Shown here one piece after another: positions 34,376-45,119 of a DNA stretch of 64,000 nucleotides; position 1 is the stretch's first letter; each line of letters begins with the position of its first letter. Both the position numbers and the translations under genes were made by a program. The stretch lies in assembly GCA_028023455.1 (NCBI GenBank), contig JAQFVV010012395.1, positions 5,828,001 through 5,892,000 on the forward strand, given 5' to 3'. Origin of the DNA: Epiperipatus broadwayi. Taxonomy: Eukaryota > Onychophora > Udeonychophora > Euonychophora > Peripatidae. The notes under the pieces are model-generated. The model made no database searches, was not told the origin of the DNA, and saw nothing but the letters and a program-made list of their open reading frames with translations.

Positions 34376-34799
34376 CCAAAAGTGACATTGCTGGAACATG
34401 ATCCATGGATCTGAGATTCTACCATAAAAGTGACATTGCTGGAACATGATCCATGGATCTGAGATTCTATCATAAAAGTGACATTGCTGGAACATGATCC
34501 ATGGATCTGAGATTTTACCATGAAAGTGACATTGCTGGAACATGATCCATGGATCTGAGATTCTACCATGAAAGTGACATTGCTGGAACTTGATCTATGG
34601 ATTTGAGATTCTACCATAAAAGTGACTTTATCCATGGATCTGAGATTCTACCATAAAAGTGACATTGCTGGAACATGATCCATGGATTTGAGATTCTACC
34701 ATAAAAGTGACAATGCTGAAACATGATCCATGGATCTGAGATTCTACCATAAAAGTGACATTGCTGGAACATGATCCATGGTCTGAGATTCTACCATAA
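34376..34799. repeat. Minisatellite, about nine copies of a 48-bp unit
   Basis: AAAAGTGACATTGCTGGAAC recurs every 48 bp from 34378; one unit near 34620 is truncated by an internal deletion. Because 48 is a multiple of three, the minus strand stays open in more than one frame (34300-34635, 34349-34543, 34628-34810) and would give a 16-residue repeat such as ESQIHGSCSSNVTFMV. The frames being open in parallel points to a by-product of the period rather than a gene. Confidence 0.95.
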
Positions 34800-35009
34800 C
34801 ACCGAATCATGGAGAGCTGACATAATTAATTTACACTAACAAAGATAATGACATAAAATGTCAAGTTCCCTTATTCTATTAAAACTTTACAAATTTTTTA
34901 ATTATACAGAATTTCATATATTTTAATAATTTGTTGTTAGCAAATGAAGGAAGTATGTCTGCATGTGATAATTATAACAAGAAATTTAAAAAAGTATAAA
35001 AGTATAGCA

Positions 35010-36010
35010 TAATTCCATCCTAGATACCACTAGATGTCCAGAGTATATCTCTTCATTCAAGGTAAAGTAGCCCAATAATGGCAAAGATAGCTTACTACCT
35101 TCCAGTCATGACAATCACCTAGTCATTTATCACAAAAATCAATAGACTTTGTGCCAAACTGTTCTGGAAGGGACACATAGTCTCCATTAGTATGTCCAAA
35201 ATGCAGCATCACAGGAAAACAAATGGAATGTCATTTCACTCGATTCCAGCTATATACTACCAAAAGCCACACACCCTTATCCTAAATTTAATACACAAAC
35301 ACTCAAATTACTCATACAGTTCAACCAACTGATTGTCCCCCTCCCATTAAGACATGCTGGCTGGACCAAATCCTTCACCTGACCATCAACATAACAACTC
35401 ATCGGAGAGCTCATTTAACTCATAAGTCACGATTTGGGAAGCCTACCACTATATTAACCCCACATCAACCACATTCAAGCCCATACTTGGCATTTCTAAC
35501 CATAAAGTCACAACTCTTTTCAGATTCTGGGCCCTGGAGCCCAAATATCGTGACTTTCTAATAAAGGTCAACCTTGAAGCTATGCACACAAACTACTTCC
35601 TACATTTCAAGAGATACTTGAACAATATAGACCTTATATGTTCAAACTGCTTGAAACATGATGAAACCTTCATTTACAACATTAACACATGTACTGGGTT
35701 GGGCAAGATTAAAACCATTATTTATGAGAACTCAAAAGTGGATTATTACAAAATATTATCCCTCAAAGATTGTATTCAGAGCAGACCTTCCCACAATAAG
35801 ATTACCTATCTTCTTAACTTACTCAATATGGATAGTGAGATGTGGACAATTTGTACTCCCTCAACCAGTTCCAGACACATTATTCATTAAATTATTGACC
35901 AAAATTCAAGAAAAAGACAGGATACTCTCATCCAAAATGCTATTCGAAGAGACATGGAAGCTCTTTCAAATTCCTAGACAACTGCCAGCCTTCCGAGTCC
36001 CTGTTGCATA
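35010..36010 (+). mobile_element. 3' part of a LINE, L1/Tx1-like
   Basis: The block is less A+T-rich than its surroundings and frames at 35582-35890 and 35658-36011 cover it with a frameshift between them. Around 35655-35695 the first frame has ICSNCLKHDETFIYNINTC, which fits the C-x2-C-x8-H-x4-C zinc-binding module following LINE reverse transcriptases, with Tyr in place of His. The second frame ends with FQIPRQLPAFRVPVA and a stop at 36009. The RT itself is absent. Clade assignment rests on the zinc module and is tentative. Confidence 0.55.
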
Positions 36011-36014
36011 ATTA

Positions 36015-37255
36015 AATATTATGTATATGACTGGCATGCTGTCAGTTCTAAATACCCAAAGATCAAAAATATATTATTTGTTAAAACAATTATATAATTA
36101 TGTACACCAATTATAAACCTTAATAAAATAGATTTTAAAATAAATATGTTTAAAATAATACCTCCACGGATCTGCAGACAAATTTTATCAATTAAATTTG
36201 CCTGCACATTCCTTGGAGCATTATTTTAAACATATTACAAACTTAGAGTAATATGTCATTAGAATAATACATCATAGCAGGAATGAAATTCTAGCTTATG
36301 AAGAAAGTGTACCAGTCTATTGTCTTTCCAAACGTTTTACATGAAATAATAGGCAAAAGTTTGATTTACCAAAATTTCCTGAGAAGAACAATGGAGCAAA
36401 TTTTAAATGTCAGCTACCCATGAAATAAAGAGGTAAAGTCAAATTTCCACCCAATGGATGCTATATACAAATATGACTTCCATAATATGACTAATTCCTT
36501 ATGATAACTGCAATAAACATTAAATAACCTGATCTAATCTTATATAACCTGAAATTTCGATATCCAAAATGGAAAACTATTATGGACAAAAATTTGCTAG
36601 CTAATCAACTACATAATTATATATTTATATGGGTCTGAAGATGTCAAGTAAAGAAATTTTATACTTATTTTGAACTATAAAACTGTAAAAGAATTATCAA
36701 ATGCTCATTCTATATATATATGTTTCTAAAGTGAATTATGTTTCTTTTATATATGCAAATTAAAATAATTATGTATATAGTCTTATATTTTATGTAATGA
36801 TTTGTGTTTCTTATTAGTTATATCTATATACCTTTAGAAAAAAAGGAGGAAAAGTTAGTCTCTCCCCCCCTGTAAGCAATTTTTTTTAAAAAAAACAGTT
36901 ATCAGGAAAAATAAATTCAGTGAAGCCACAAACTATACTATAGTTTGTTCCAAGCCCTTTTTCATGTTCAAAGGAAATGGTGCATAATAGTTCACCTTTT
37001 GTTGATAAACAATGATTAAAATAGAATATGTATAGTTTATTGAATTGCAAGTGTATAGTACTTTCAAACACACACACACATACATATAACACAGAAATTT
37101 TACACATAAATATAAATCAAATTATAGTATTAACAAAATTTTAAATAATAAATTATTAATAAATGGAATATTTATTTTATTTTATGGAGTAATCATGCAC
37201 CTATTGAAGCAATAAGAATAAGAAAAAAAACTATTATCTTTAAATTAATACATTG
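36015..37255. other. A+T-rich stretch, no feature recognised
   Basis: A short CA run lies near 37066-37080. The 73-codon minus-strand frame at 36886-37107 is unrecognised. Confidence 0.5.
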
Positions 37256-37266
37256 CACAGGCTTAA

Positions 37267-37350
37267 ACATGTGTGTGATCAGATGGGTCAGCAATATGAG
37301 ATGGCACTGAGAGTAGTGGGTTGTGTGAAAGTCTGAGTTCGAATCCCGCC
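37267..37350 (+). mobile_element. tRNA-like head 1 of the composite repeat
   Basis: GTCAGCAATATGAGATGGC resembles an A box region, and GAGTTCGAATCCCGCC (37337-37352) is an excellent B box, so RNA polymerase III could start here. A second copy (37833-37920) differs at a few positions; a third, strongly decayed one follows hammerhead A3. Confidence 0.7.
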
Positions 37351-37765
37351 TATATTATATATATAAATGCAGGTTTAAGCCTGTGCAATGTATTAATTTA
37401 TATAAATAGTGTATAAAAGGTCTGGCCATCCCTCACATATGTATATATAAATGGATTATTCTCCTGTGCAATGTATTAATTTATATAAATAGTGTATAAA
37501 AGGTCTGGCCATCCCTCACATATGTATATATAAATGGATTATTCTCCTGTACATGAGGGGTCAGAATGACTAATATGTCAACATGGGTAGGATGACAACC
37601 TTGGCACTAACAAGGGCTTTGAACATTCCATCATCAGATTTTCAATGAAATGGAAGGCTGAAGAGTTGCGAGTTGGAATAGTTTGAAGCCTGTCCATTAA
37701 AGTATGAAGATTGGCTATCTTAATATAAAGCTGAGCACTGATTATATATATATGTGAGGATAGTA

Positions 37766-37816
37766 ATCTAGACCAAGTGATGATTGCTGGTTTAGCATGA
37801 AATACGCATATTGGTG
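37766..37816 (+). ncRNA. Hammerhead ribozyme, family A copy A1 (damaged)
   Basis: Stem I strand GACCAA (37771-37776) pairs with TTGG after the predicted cleavage base A37810. Stem II TGCT/AGCA closes a GGTTT loop and the GAAA box is at 37799-37802. The first core box reads GTGATGA rather than CTGATGA, and one stem III pair is lost, so it should not cleave. Confidence 0.7.
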
Positions 37817-37832
37817 ATTATTTATCTTTTCA

Positions 37833-37920
37833 ACATGTGTGTGATCAGGTGGGTCAGCAATATGAGATGGCACTGAGAGTAGTGGGTCGTGTGAAAGTCT
37901 GAGTTCGAATCCTGCCTATA
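37833..37920 (+). mobile_element. tRNA-like head 2 of the composite repeat
   Basis: Copy of 37267-37350 lying 17 bases past the hammerhead A1 stem I; B box GAGTTCGAATCCTGCC. The hammerhead therefore sits directly upstream of the polymerase III-like head of the next unit. Confidence 0.7.
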
Positions 37921-38173
37921 TTATCTTTAAAATAAATAGCAAAATATGTTCTGCACCATTTTTTTTTATTCAGTAACTTTTTCTTTCTTATGGAACAATA
38001 GACTTGTCTCTTTTTCAAGAAATTATTATCTCTCCAATTATGTTAATATTTAATGAATATTCTGAAATTTTGTAAAACTTTTACTTTTAGAAAATATTTT
38101 ATTAACCAAAATATTCCACTCTATCTTATAACACTGATACACCTAAACACATATATGCTGAAAAGATAAATAA

Positions 38174-38221
38174 TCACCAATATACGTATTTCATGCTAAA
38201 CCAGCAATCATCAGTTGGTCC
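38174..38221 (-). ncRNA. Hammerhead ribozyme, family A copy A2 (core intact)
   Basis: On the minus strand: stem I strand ACCAA, core CUGAUGA (complement of 38208-38214), stem II UGCU/AGCA with loop GGUUU flanked by a U-U mismatch, GAAA, three-pair stem III AUA/UAU with a two-base CG loop, cleavage base A (complement of 38181), then UUGGU, which pairs fully with ACCAA. This is a type I arrangement with open stem I. All catalytic-core bases that I can check are present. Activity is inferred, not shown. Confidence 0.82.
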
Positions 38222-38463
38222 AGACTATCATCTTTACACACATATATAGTATAAGTGCTCAGATATATATTAAGATAGTTTAATGGACAGGCTTCAATCC
38301 ACTCCAACTCTTCAACCGTCCATCCAATTGAAAATCTGATGATGGAATGCTCAAAGGCCACCCTGAGGCCGAGATTATTGTCACACACATGTTGACCTAA
38401 GGTCAATCTGAACTCCACATGTACAGGACATAATCCATTTAATACATATGCAAGGATGGGCAG

Positions 38464-38508
38464 ACTAACTGATGATTGCTGGTTTAGCATGAAATACGTA
38501 TATTGGTG
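38464..38508 (+). ncRNA. Hammerhead ribozyme, family A copy A3 (core intact)
   Basis: Core CTGATGA at 38469-38475, stem II as in A2, GAAA at 38491-38494, stem III ATA/TAT with CG loop (38494-38501), cleavage base A38502, then TTGGT. Stem I strand ACTAA pairs with TTGGT with one G-U. Same sense as A1, inverted to A2. Confidence 0.82.
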
Positions 38509-38629
38509 ATTATTTATCTTTTCAGCATATATGTGTTTAGGTGTATCAGTGTTATTAGATAGAGTGGAGAGAGGTGGGTGGTGTGAAAGTCTGTGCTCAT
38601 ATACCCTACATTACATATATATATAGCCA

Positions 38630-39640
38630 CAGGTATATAACAAGCCTGTGTTTCAGTTAACCAAAATATTGTACATCAAATTCAAAAAGGATAATAACAA
38701 AAGATTAAAATATATATGCTTTCAACATAAACTGAAAACATTTTATTAATATGTAATTGGTACACTCAACTCAGAGAAGAAAAACTGGCATCTAATATTA
38801 AAATGTGCGAATTTTAATGTTTTTTTTTGTTATTGATGAATTTATTTTTTGTTTGTTTGTTTACATTTTACTTTTGATAATGTATAATTGAAATCACATA
38901 ATTAGATACAGCATACTTTGCAATTCCATTGTATGTTTACCATGTTATGTCAATATTAAAAGAGAGGGGGAGACCAACTAGATATCTTTTTTTGATGTCA
39001 GAAAAAAAATGATTTAAGATTTTAAAGAAAATATACATTAATTATTAAGTAAAATTTAAAAGTTAGGCAAACCACTTTTATATATGTATATTTGATCTTG
39101 CACAGATACGTATTAAAGTCTTTGACAGTAATCATGGCAACATTACTGTATACAGTTTTCATTTTAAAATTATTAGTCAAAAAAATTCTGAAGATGTTAG
39201 TATCAAATGGAACTTTAGGAAATTACAATATATAATATGCATAACAATGAAGTCACACCTGCCTCATTTTGATCTCATTAGAAATTACAATTTCTGATTG
39301 GTGGAGTGTTTTGTATCAGGTGAAATTTTCAATTTTTTATCTTTGAAAAGAAAAATTGCTACTTTCAGTAATTTGATTACATATTAAAGGTTATTTATGC
39401 AATACATTTGTAAAATATTTATTTTAAACCAAAAACATATATGACTATAATTAGATTTTATTTGAAAACATTTATTTTTAAGATAACAACTCCTAAAAAG
39501 TTTGTTTCAGCAAAGTGGAAAGTTTTTACTAAGTAAATAAAATGACTTTTTGTCAATACTAGTAAAGAATATTTTCTTAAATTTTAATAACAGTAAAATT
39601 CATGTTTACTTTTAGTATATATATTAATGATAAATTAAAA
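38630..39640. other. A+T-rich stretch, no feature recognised
   Basis: Low-complexity sequence; nothing was recognised. Confidence 0.55.
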
Positions 39641-39654
39641 GTTATATGCACTGA

Positions 39655-39828
39655 TATGCATTCGTAAGAAAAGCTATAAATTGAATGAAATTATAAAATG
39701 GAAGCTAAGTACTTTTGAGAGTGTTAACTATGATTCTGAAAACATTTAATGCCCTTGAAAACACTTAGCTTCCATTTTATATTTATATTAATTTTCATTC
39801 AATTTATCGCTTTTCTTATGAATGCATG
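39655..39828. repeat. Fold-back repeat (MITE-like)
   Basis: Arms 39655-39719 and 39757-39828 are inverted (ATGCATTCGTAAGAAAAGC mirrored by GCTTTTCTTATGAATGCAT) around a 38-bp spacer. No hammerhead motif, TSD or coding frame is seen. Confidence 0.85.
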
Positions 39829-39834
39829 GGAAGC

Positions 39835-41265
39835 CATATAACATCAATTTACATTTGTCTAAGGAAAGTTGCTTAATTTTATAATTTTGAGGATAACTAA
39901 TTCTAAATTTCTTTTAAATTTAAAAAGTGAAATTCAAATATCTAATATTTTATCCTATTAACTTTTTAAATAGATAAAATAATCCAATAATACCAAGCAC
40001 CATTGTTACAGTTATGAACTCCATATACTATTTATTTTCCCATTTTACAAATCTCAAATATTATCTTTTGGAATGTATATTGTGTGAAAGCTTACATTTG
40101 TAATAAATAATGTAGAGATTATTAATATATGATATAGAAAAAATATTTCTTTGTAAATATAAAATGTTCAGATATGAAGTAACTTCCTCCTAGGGTCTAT
40201 CTGAATAAGATAGGAGCTGGAACCTCAAAAAATAAAAGAAAGATTTTTTATTTATTTTATTGTAGTCAAATAAGTTTCATCATATATATATATATCATAG
40301 GCATATATAGTAGACAAATTAAAATGTTTGTATTAAGAACATGTAATGATAAGTTTAATATGTAATGACTGTTTATTTTATATTAATTATGAAAATAAGC
40401 TCATTTTTTATATATGTATGTTTGAATGTCTATTGATTCTGGTGGCAGAGATTAACTATAAAATATACTGTTATAAGGTTTATAAGAATAAAATATTACA
40501 TTTGAAAATATTGAGTTTTGATATATTATGAAGAAAATATTCACTTGTATGATACTTATAGCCCTTAGTTACGAAAAAGTTTTTTTCCAGTTAAATAATA
40601 ACAATAATTATGCTAAAACAATGGAAGTTTTGATATAAAGATTTATGTGAATATACATGAAAAAAATATTGAATGTTGAGTATAAAATAATGAATAATGT
40701 TCAAAGTTAAATAATAATGTCTGGAGTGAAAAATTCATTCGAACACGAGTGTTTGCTATAAAAGTTGAAAATACTTATGTATTTAATAATAATTAACAGT
40801 CCAGATTTAACCTTATAGTTATGGTCTATTTATTAGTTCACTATGATCATCCTAATATATTGTTGCTATTCAAGTGCAATAATTTAGTTATGATTATAAA
40901 AATTCTATACTTGCTTGGGATAGAATGTCTTAATACTTTAAAATACTTAATGGGACATTTTTGATATGGTTTGGCATAGAACAGTTAAAATGAATAAATG
41001 TTGAGATATATCACTTCCTGTCAGCAGACACACCATTTTGTGAAAGATTCAAAGTTGTAAAGAGTGAGTTTAAAATAAAACTAAATCCAATAAAATAATG
41101 AAGAGATAGTTAAAATTACTGACATCAAAAATGGATATATTTAAAATGGTAAATATTATTCAACTGAGATTACATTATAAACGGGCTAGTTATAATTATA
41201 TCATCTGTTTAACACTAACTTACTAATAAATTATATATTCATATTTAATCTATTTTGTATATTGT
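39835..41265. other. A+T-rich stretch, no feature recognised
   Basis: TA runs near 40280-40294; the 61-codon frame at 40346-40531 is low-complexity. Nothing was recognised. Confidence 0.5.
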
Positions 41266-41269
41266 TTAT

Positions 41270-44200
41270 TTATTTTCTTAGAGACAAACCTGAGATGGAG
41301 TTCAAAGCAATCATAGGATAACTAAGAAATTAACACTGGGTTACAATACAAAATATGATATTTGTATGAACATCTATTTAATAAATTAGATGGCATTAAG
41401 GAAGATTATCTTTAAAGTCTAATATATATGGTCACTGGAGATAGTCAAACTATAATGGAGTGGAATAGTAGCATATACGAATGCCTAGTTAAGGATATAC
41501 AGAGTTTCAAAAAAAGGGGAAGAAAATAATGATTATAGGAATATGAATGGGTATATTAAAGATATTTATGATGTGGATAAGAAGAAGGTACAGCTTTTGA
41601 GAAAATTTTGTCAGAGAGTGAATTAGAGCATTGGAAATTTATCAAATATTTATGAGGGACAATACACATGGTCTAGAAATAATATATTTCACACAATAGA
41701 TTATGAATTAGTAGAGAAAGAGGGAATGAATAAAATATGAAAAATTAAAGTGTTTGATAATGGAGAGTATGTAATTGTGATCATAATTTCTTTATAATAG
41801 AAGTAGTTAGTAATGTGATGAAAAATAGTAATAAAAGCCGAAAGGATAATGAAAAATGTGGATGGTGAATGAATGATAAAAATAAGTTAGAAGAATATAA
41901 AATAAAAGTAGAAGAAATCATGGAAGAGTTTATTGGGGGTATGGTGAAGTAAAAAAAAGTGATAAATAGAGTTTTAGATGAGATTGTTCAGAAGAATAAA
42001 AGTAATAGAAAAGTGAGAATTAGTAAAAAGAATAAGAGATGAGAAAAAGCATGCAGAGAATATAAACATGCTATTAAAAACAAAGAAAGTGAAAAAGATG
42101 TTAATATTAAATGGGAAAAATATTTAAAACAGTGAAGTTGGCTAAAATAGATAATTATAGAGAATGCAATTAAATTATTGAAGGATATTAATGAAAGTGG
42201 AAGAAATGGCAGTAAAAAAATTTGGAAATATATTTTTTTTAAAAATGTAGGGGAAAAATAGTTTTATTAAATGATGATGGAAAAGAGTGTAACTCTAGAG
42301 AATAATTGGAAACAATCTTAAATAAGTAGGTAATAGATATAGAAAAGATAGCAAACATAAAAGCATATAGTAATGGAAATATTAGCTTTTCAAAAAATCA
42401 ATTGAATAAGGCAGTAAAGAAATTGAAAAGTGGAAAGGCAAGAGGTTTAGATGGATGGGCAGCAGAGATAGTGATGAATTTAGGAAATAGGACAAAATTA
42501 ATTCTAATTATCATGTTTTAACAAGATGGCACAGAAGAATTCCCAGATAGCTGGAATAATACAAGGATAAGGCTACTATTTAAAGGAAAGAGTAAAGACC
42601 ATAGAAAGTTAAGAAATTATAGACCAATAGTGATATCATCAGGGTTATATAAAGTTTTTGCATATATGGTGGCTGGAAGGATGGCAAAATGGAAGAAAGA
42701 AAATAATATAGTGCGAGAAATGCAAGGAGGCTTTCGATAGGATAGTTGTATAGCAGACAGTTTATTTGTAGTCACACAACTTAAAGATATAAATAGGAAT
42801 ATAGGTAGACAGTTATATATAGTCTCTATAGATATAGAGAAGGCATATTACAGAGTAAATAGAAATAGATTATGGGTAAGTTTAATAAATTTGGGGATGA
42901 ATGAAGCTTTAATGGATTTTATTAAGAGATTGTATGAAAATAATTACTATACGTTTCAATTAGGAAATATAGAATCAGTTAAAATTAAATGTGGGATGAG
43001 ACTAAGGCAAAGACACCCTATGTCACCTATTTTGTTTTTGTTATATTTTAGAGAAATGAAGAGAGTAATAGAAAAACTAGAAAGAGAGGTAGAGATACCA
43101 TTAATAGATGGCAAGGGAGTGGACATATTATCAGGTCTTTTATTTGCTGATATGTTCTTGTGCACATAAAGTAGGGAGGATATGGATGTTATCCTGAAGA
43201 CGTGTGCAAGGATGGGTAAAGAGTTGGGGATTAAATTATTTAGTGAAGTAAAATCAAAAGTAAGAATGATAAATGCTGGGGAAAGAGAAGGAATTTTTAA
43301 TAGGAGATATAAAGTTAAATGTGGTGAATAGGTATAACTATTTGGGAATCATCTTAAATAATCAGAGAAATTGCTTGGATGAATGGGAGAAAAACTTGAT
43401 AAATGAAGTAAGGAAAAGTAAGAGACTGATAAAGAAATTAACGGTCTTTTCATACAATAAATATGATGTAGCTAGAATTGTATGGAAGGTAGTGGAAGTA
43501 TGGTAGTAGCAGGGTTAACTTATGGTAACGATGTATTGTGTGTTAGTAAGGGGTGTTAAATTACTTAGAAAAAGTACAAAAAGAAGTAAGAGAAGTAGGA
43601 AGATGTGCATTAGATGCAGAGGTATGGTCAGCAAAGGAGGCAATTCAAGAAGAAATGGGATGGTCAAATTTTTATATGGGAGATGCAAAAAGTAAAATGA
43701 AAATGTTTGATAGAATGCAATTTATGGATAAGAAAATAGCCAAAATAGTATTTAATTGGGTTATGAGTAAAGGACAGGCAACAAGATGGGTGAGAAAGCT
43801 AATATGGTATGCAGAAAATTTGGATAAAGACTTTATGTCAGTATACTTATACAAAATGTGGAATGATTGTATTAGGAGACTTGTTGAGTGTTATAGTGGC
43901 AAGGAATGGGACAGAAGAATAGATGCATGAATAAAAAATAGGGAGTTGGAGAGATGAGAACTAGTATGGAGAGTAATATAAAAGTAAGCAGAATATTGGG
44001 TATGAGTTAATTTATGATAATAGAAAGGAAAATAGTTTACTGTTTAAGACTCAAATAATTGTTAGCAAGGGAATATACAAATAAATAGAGAAATGTGAAT
44101 GATTTATTCTGCAAGTTATGTAAGGAAGGCATAGAAAATATTAGGCATCTGTTAATTGAATGTAAATGTTTATCAGCGTAAAGGGTGCAAGTATTGAAGT

Positions 44201-44560
44201 GGGAGAATGAATATAAACAAAGTGATAATACAGAAAGTGAGTTCTTGGATTTTATGCTGTGTTCGAAAAAGGGGAATTTAGATATAAAGGCCATAGAGTG
44301 GACAAAGATAATGCTGTGGAAATGGGATGGATCAGGATAGAGAAGAATATGGGAAAAACTTAGGGTTAGGGAAGATAAGGTTAAGGTGGCTAACAGGTCT
44401 CTCTGGGCATAGTGGCTGAGGAATTCCTGATACTAAGAAAGGGAAAGCCATAGTGCATCTTATCACAAGTCTATACCTATACATACTTAGTCTTTGTGTT
44501 ATTATACTTACTTGCCTGATATTGATTTAAATGAACCAAGCCTCAAGAATGTGTGGGTAT
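41270..44560 (+). mobile_element. LINE family L-B, copy 1: nearly full-length but dead
   Basis: Order of parts: endonuclease remnants with YEGQYTWSRNN and HTIDYELVEKEG (about 41650-41725); a Lys-rich linker; RT blocks LKSGKARGLDGWAAEIVMN (about 42424-42480), NYRPIVISSGLYKVF, IVSIDIEKAY (42819-42848), CGMRLRQRHPMSP (about 42990-43028), and the catalytic box at 43143-43163 reading FADMFLCT; a thumb-like YNYLGIILN block (about 43330-43356); and a zinc module CKLCKEGIENIRHLLIEC with Cys/Cys/His/Cys at 44110, 44119, 44146 and 44161. Frameshifts and stops break it into frames at 42891, 43273 and 43553. The catalytic FADD has lost one Asp codon. The zinc module places it in the L1/CR1-like assemblage rather than RTE. 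Confidence 0.85.
44110..44163 (+). pseudogene. Zinc-binding module of LINE L-B1
   Basis: A C-x2-C-x8-H-x4-C pattern with all four ligands intact, in the position where such modules follow LINE RT domains. The frame is closed by stops shortly before and after. Confidence 0.75.
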
Positions 44561-44564
44561 ATAG

Positions 44565-44990
44565 TTACATTACATAATTAATCAATACATATATAATACA
44601 TTCTAGTAAGATAAGAATTTAGTTAATTCCTTTTTATATAAATCTCAGAAACAGAATTGAATATGCCTACGATATTCTTATATTAAAGAACTGCAATTTA
44701 TAGAATACAATACACATGATAGGGATTTTTTCTTTCAAAGTCATTTCTTTTTCAGCAAATCATATCAGGAATGGTCATCATAATAACTTTGTACTCCATG
44801 TGTACCATCCATTCTATCTAGAAATTTTTTACTTAAGCAAAGTTTATCATTAATGCTATGTTTTGTTTATTGTTCTCACCCCTCCCTTTCCCATAACCTT
44901 CATGATTTCTATTGGTTTATCCCTTTCTTACATAATTTACACTTTTCTTATCTTGTAAAGATCTTGCTATTTTCTTAAGTAAAAAATAAC
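44565..44990. other. A+T-rich spacer between the two L-B LINE copies
   Basis: Nothing was recognised apart from pyrimidine-rich runs. Confidence 0.5.
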
Positions 44991-44995
44991 TTTCT

Positions 44996-45080
44996 TTGAT
45001 GGCCTAGTGGTTAGCATTGCTGCCTTCCAAGCAGCTGGCCCAGGTTCGCTTCCCGGAACGCATTTGACATAGAAAAAAAA
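44996..45080 (+). mobile_element. tRNA-derived SINE (type S2), tRNA-Gly-like head
   Basis: GATGGCCTAGTGGTTAGCAT is a good A box region, GGTTCGCTTCC a good B box, and the anticodon loop CTTCCAA would carry TCC (Gly). The 5' acceptor strand does not pair with the 3' AACGCAT, so this is a SINE head and not a tRNA gene. CATTTGACATAG and an A10 tail follow. A 26-bp truncated sister lies at 61326-61351. It sits between the tail-to-tail LINE copies. Confidence 0.75.
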
Positions 45081-45119
45081 AATTCTAATCATTCTACTAC
45101 ACATCTTCAGTCTTGATAT

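Larger units (their letters stand above)
37260..38625. mobile_element. Composite repeat: tRNA-like heads alternating with hammerhead motifs
   Basis: Reading left to right: tRNA-like head (37267-37350, plus), an 83-bp tandem duplication (37381-37463 and 37464-37546), a body of about 220 bp, hammerhead A1 (plus), a second tRNA-like head (37833-37920), a 190-bp A+T spacer, then a minus-strand unit (hammerhead A2 at 38174-38221 with its body at 38220-38460) and, head to head, a plus-strand hammerhead A3 followed by a decayed tRNA-like head (38516-38600). The first two tRNA-like heads are 566 bp apart. A 99-codon frame on the minus strand (38191-38490) lies in the body and is unrecognised. This architecture resembles small hammerhead-bearing SINE-like retroelements such as the schistosome Sm-alpha family, or animal retrozymes. 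Confidence 0.75.

Noticed and set aside
34300-34810. Three overlapping minus-strand frames encoding a 16-residue repeat protein
   Set aside because: They arise from a 48-bp minisatellite whose period is divisible by three; more than one frame is open at once and no promoter or start context is present.
35582-36011. Host gene with two exons
   Set aside because: The two overlapping frames are one LINE-like C-terminal region broken by a frameshift, with a zinc-module pattern; no splice signals fit.
43672-43854. Minus-strand frame of 60 codons within LINE L-B1
   Set aside because: Antisense of the LINE coding region.
44996-45080. Functional tRNA-Gly(TCC) gene
   Set aside because: A and B boxes and an anticodon-like loop are present, but the acceptor stem does not pair and an A tail follows, so it is a SINE.
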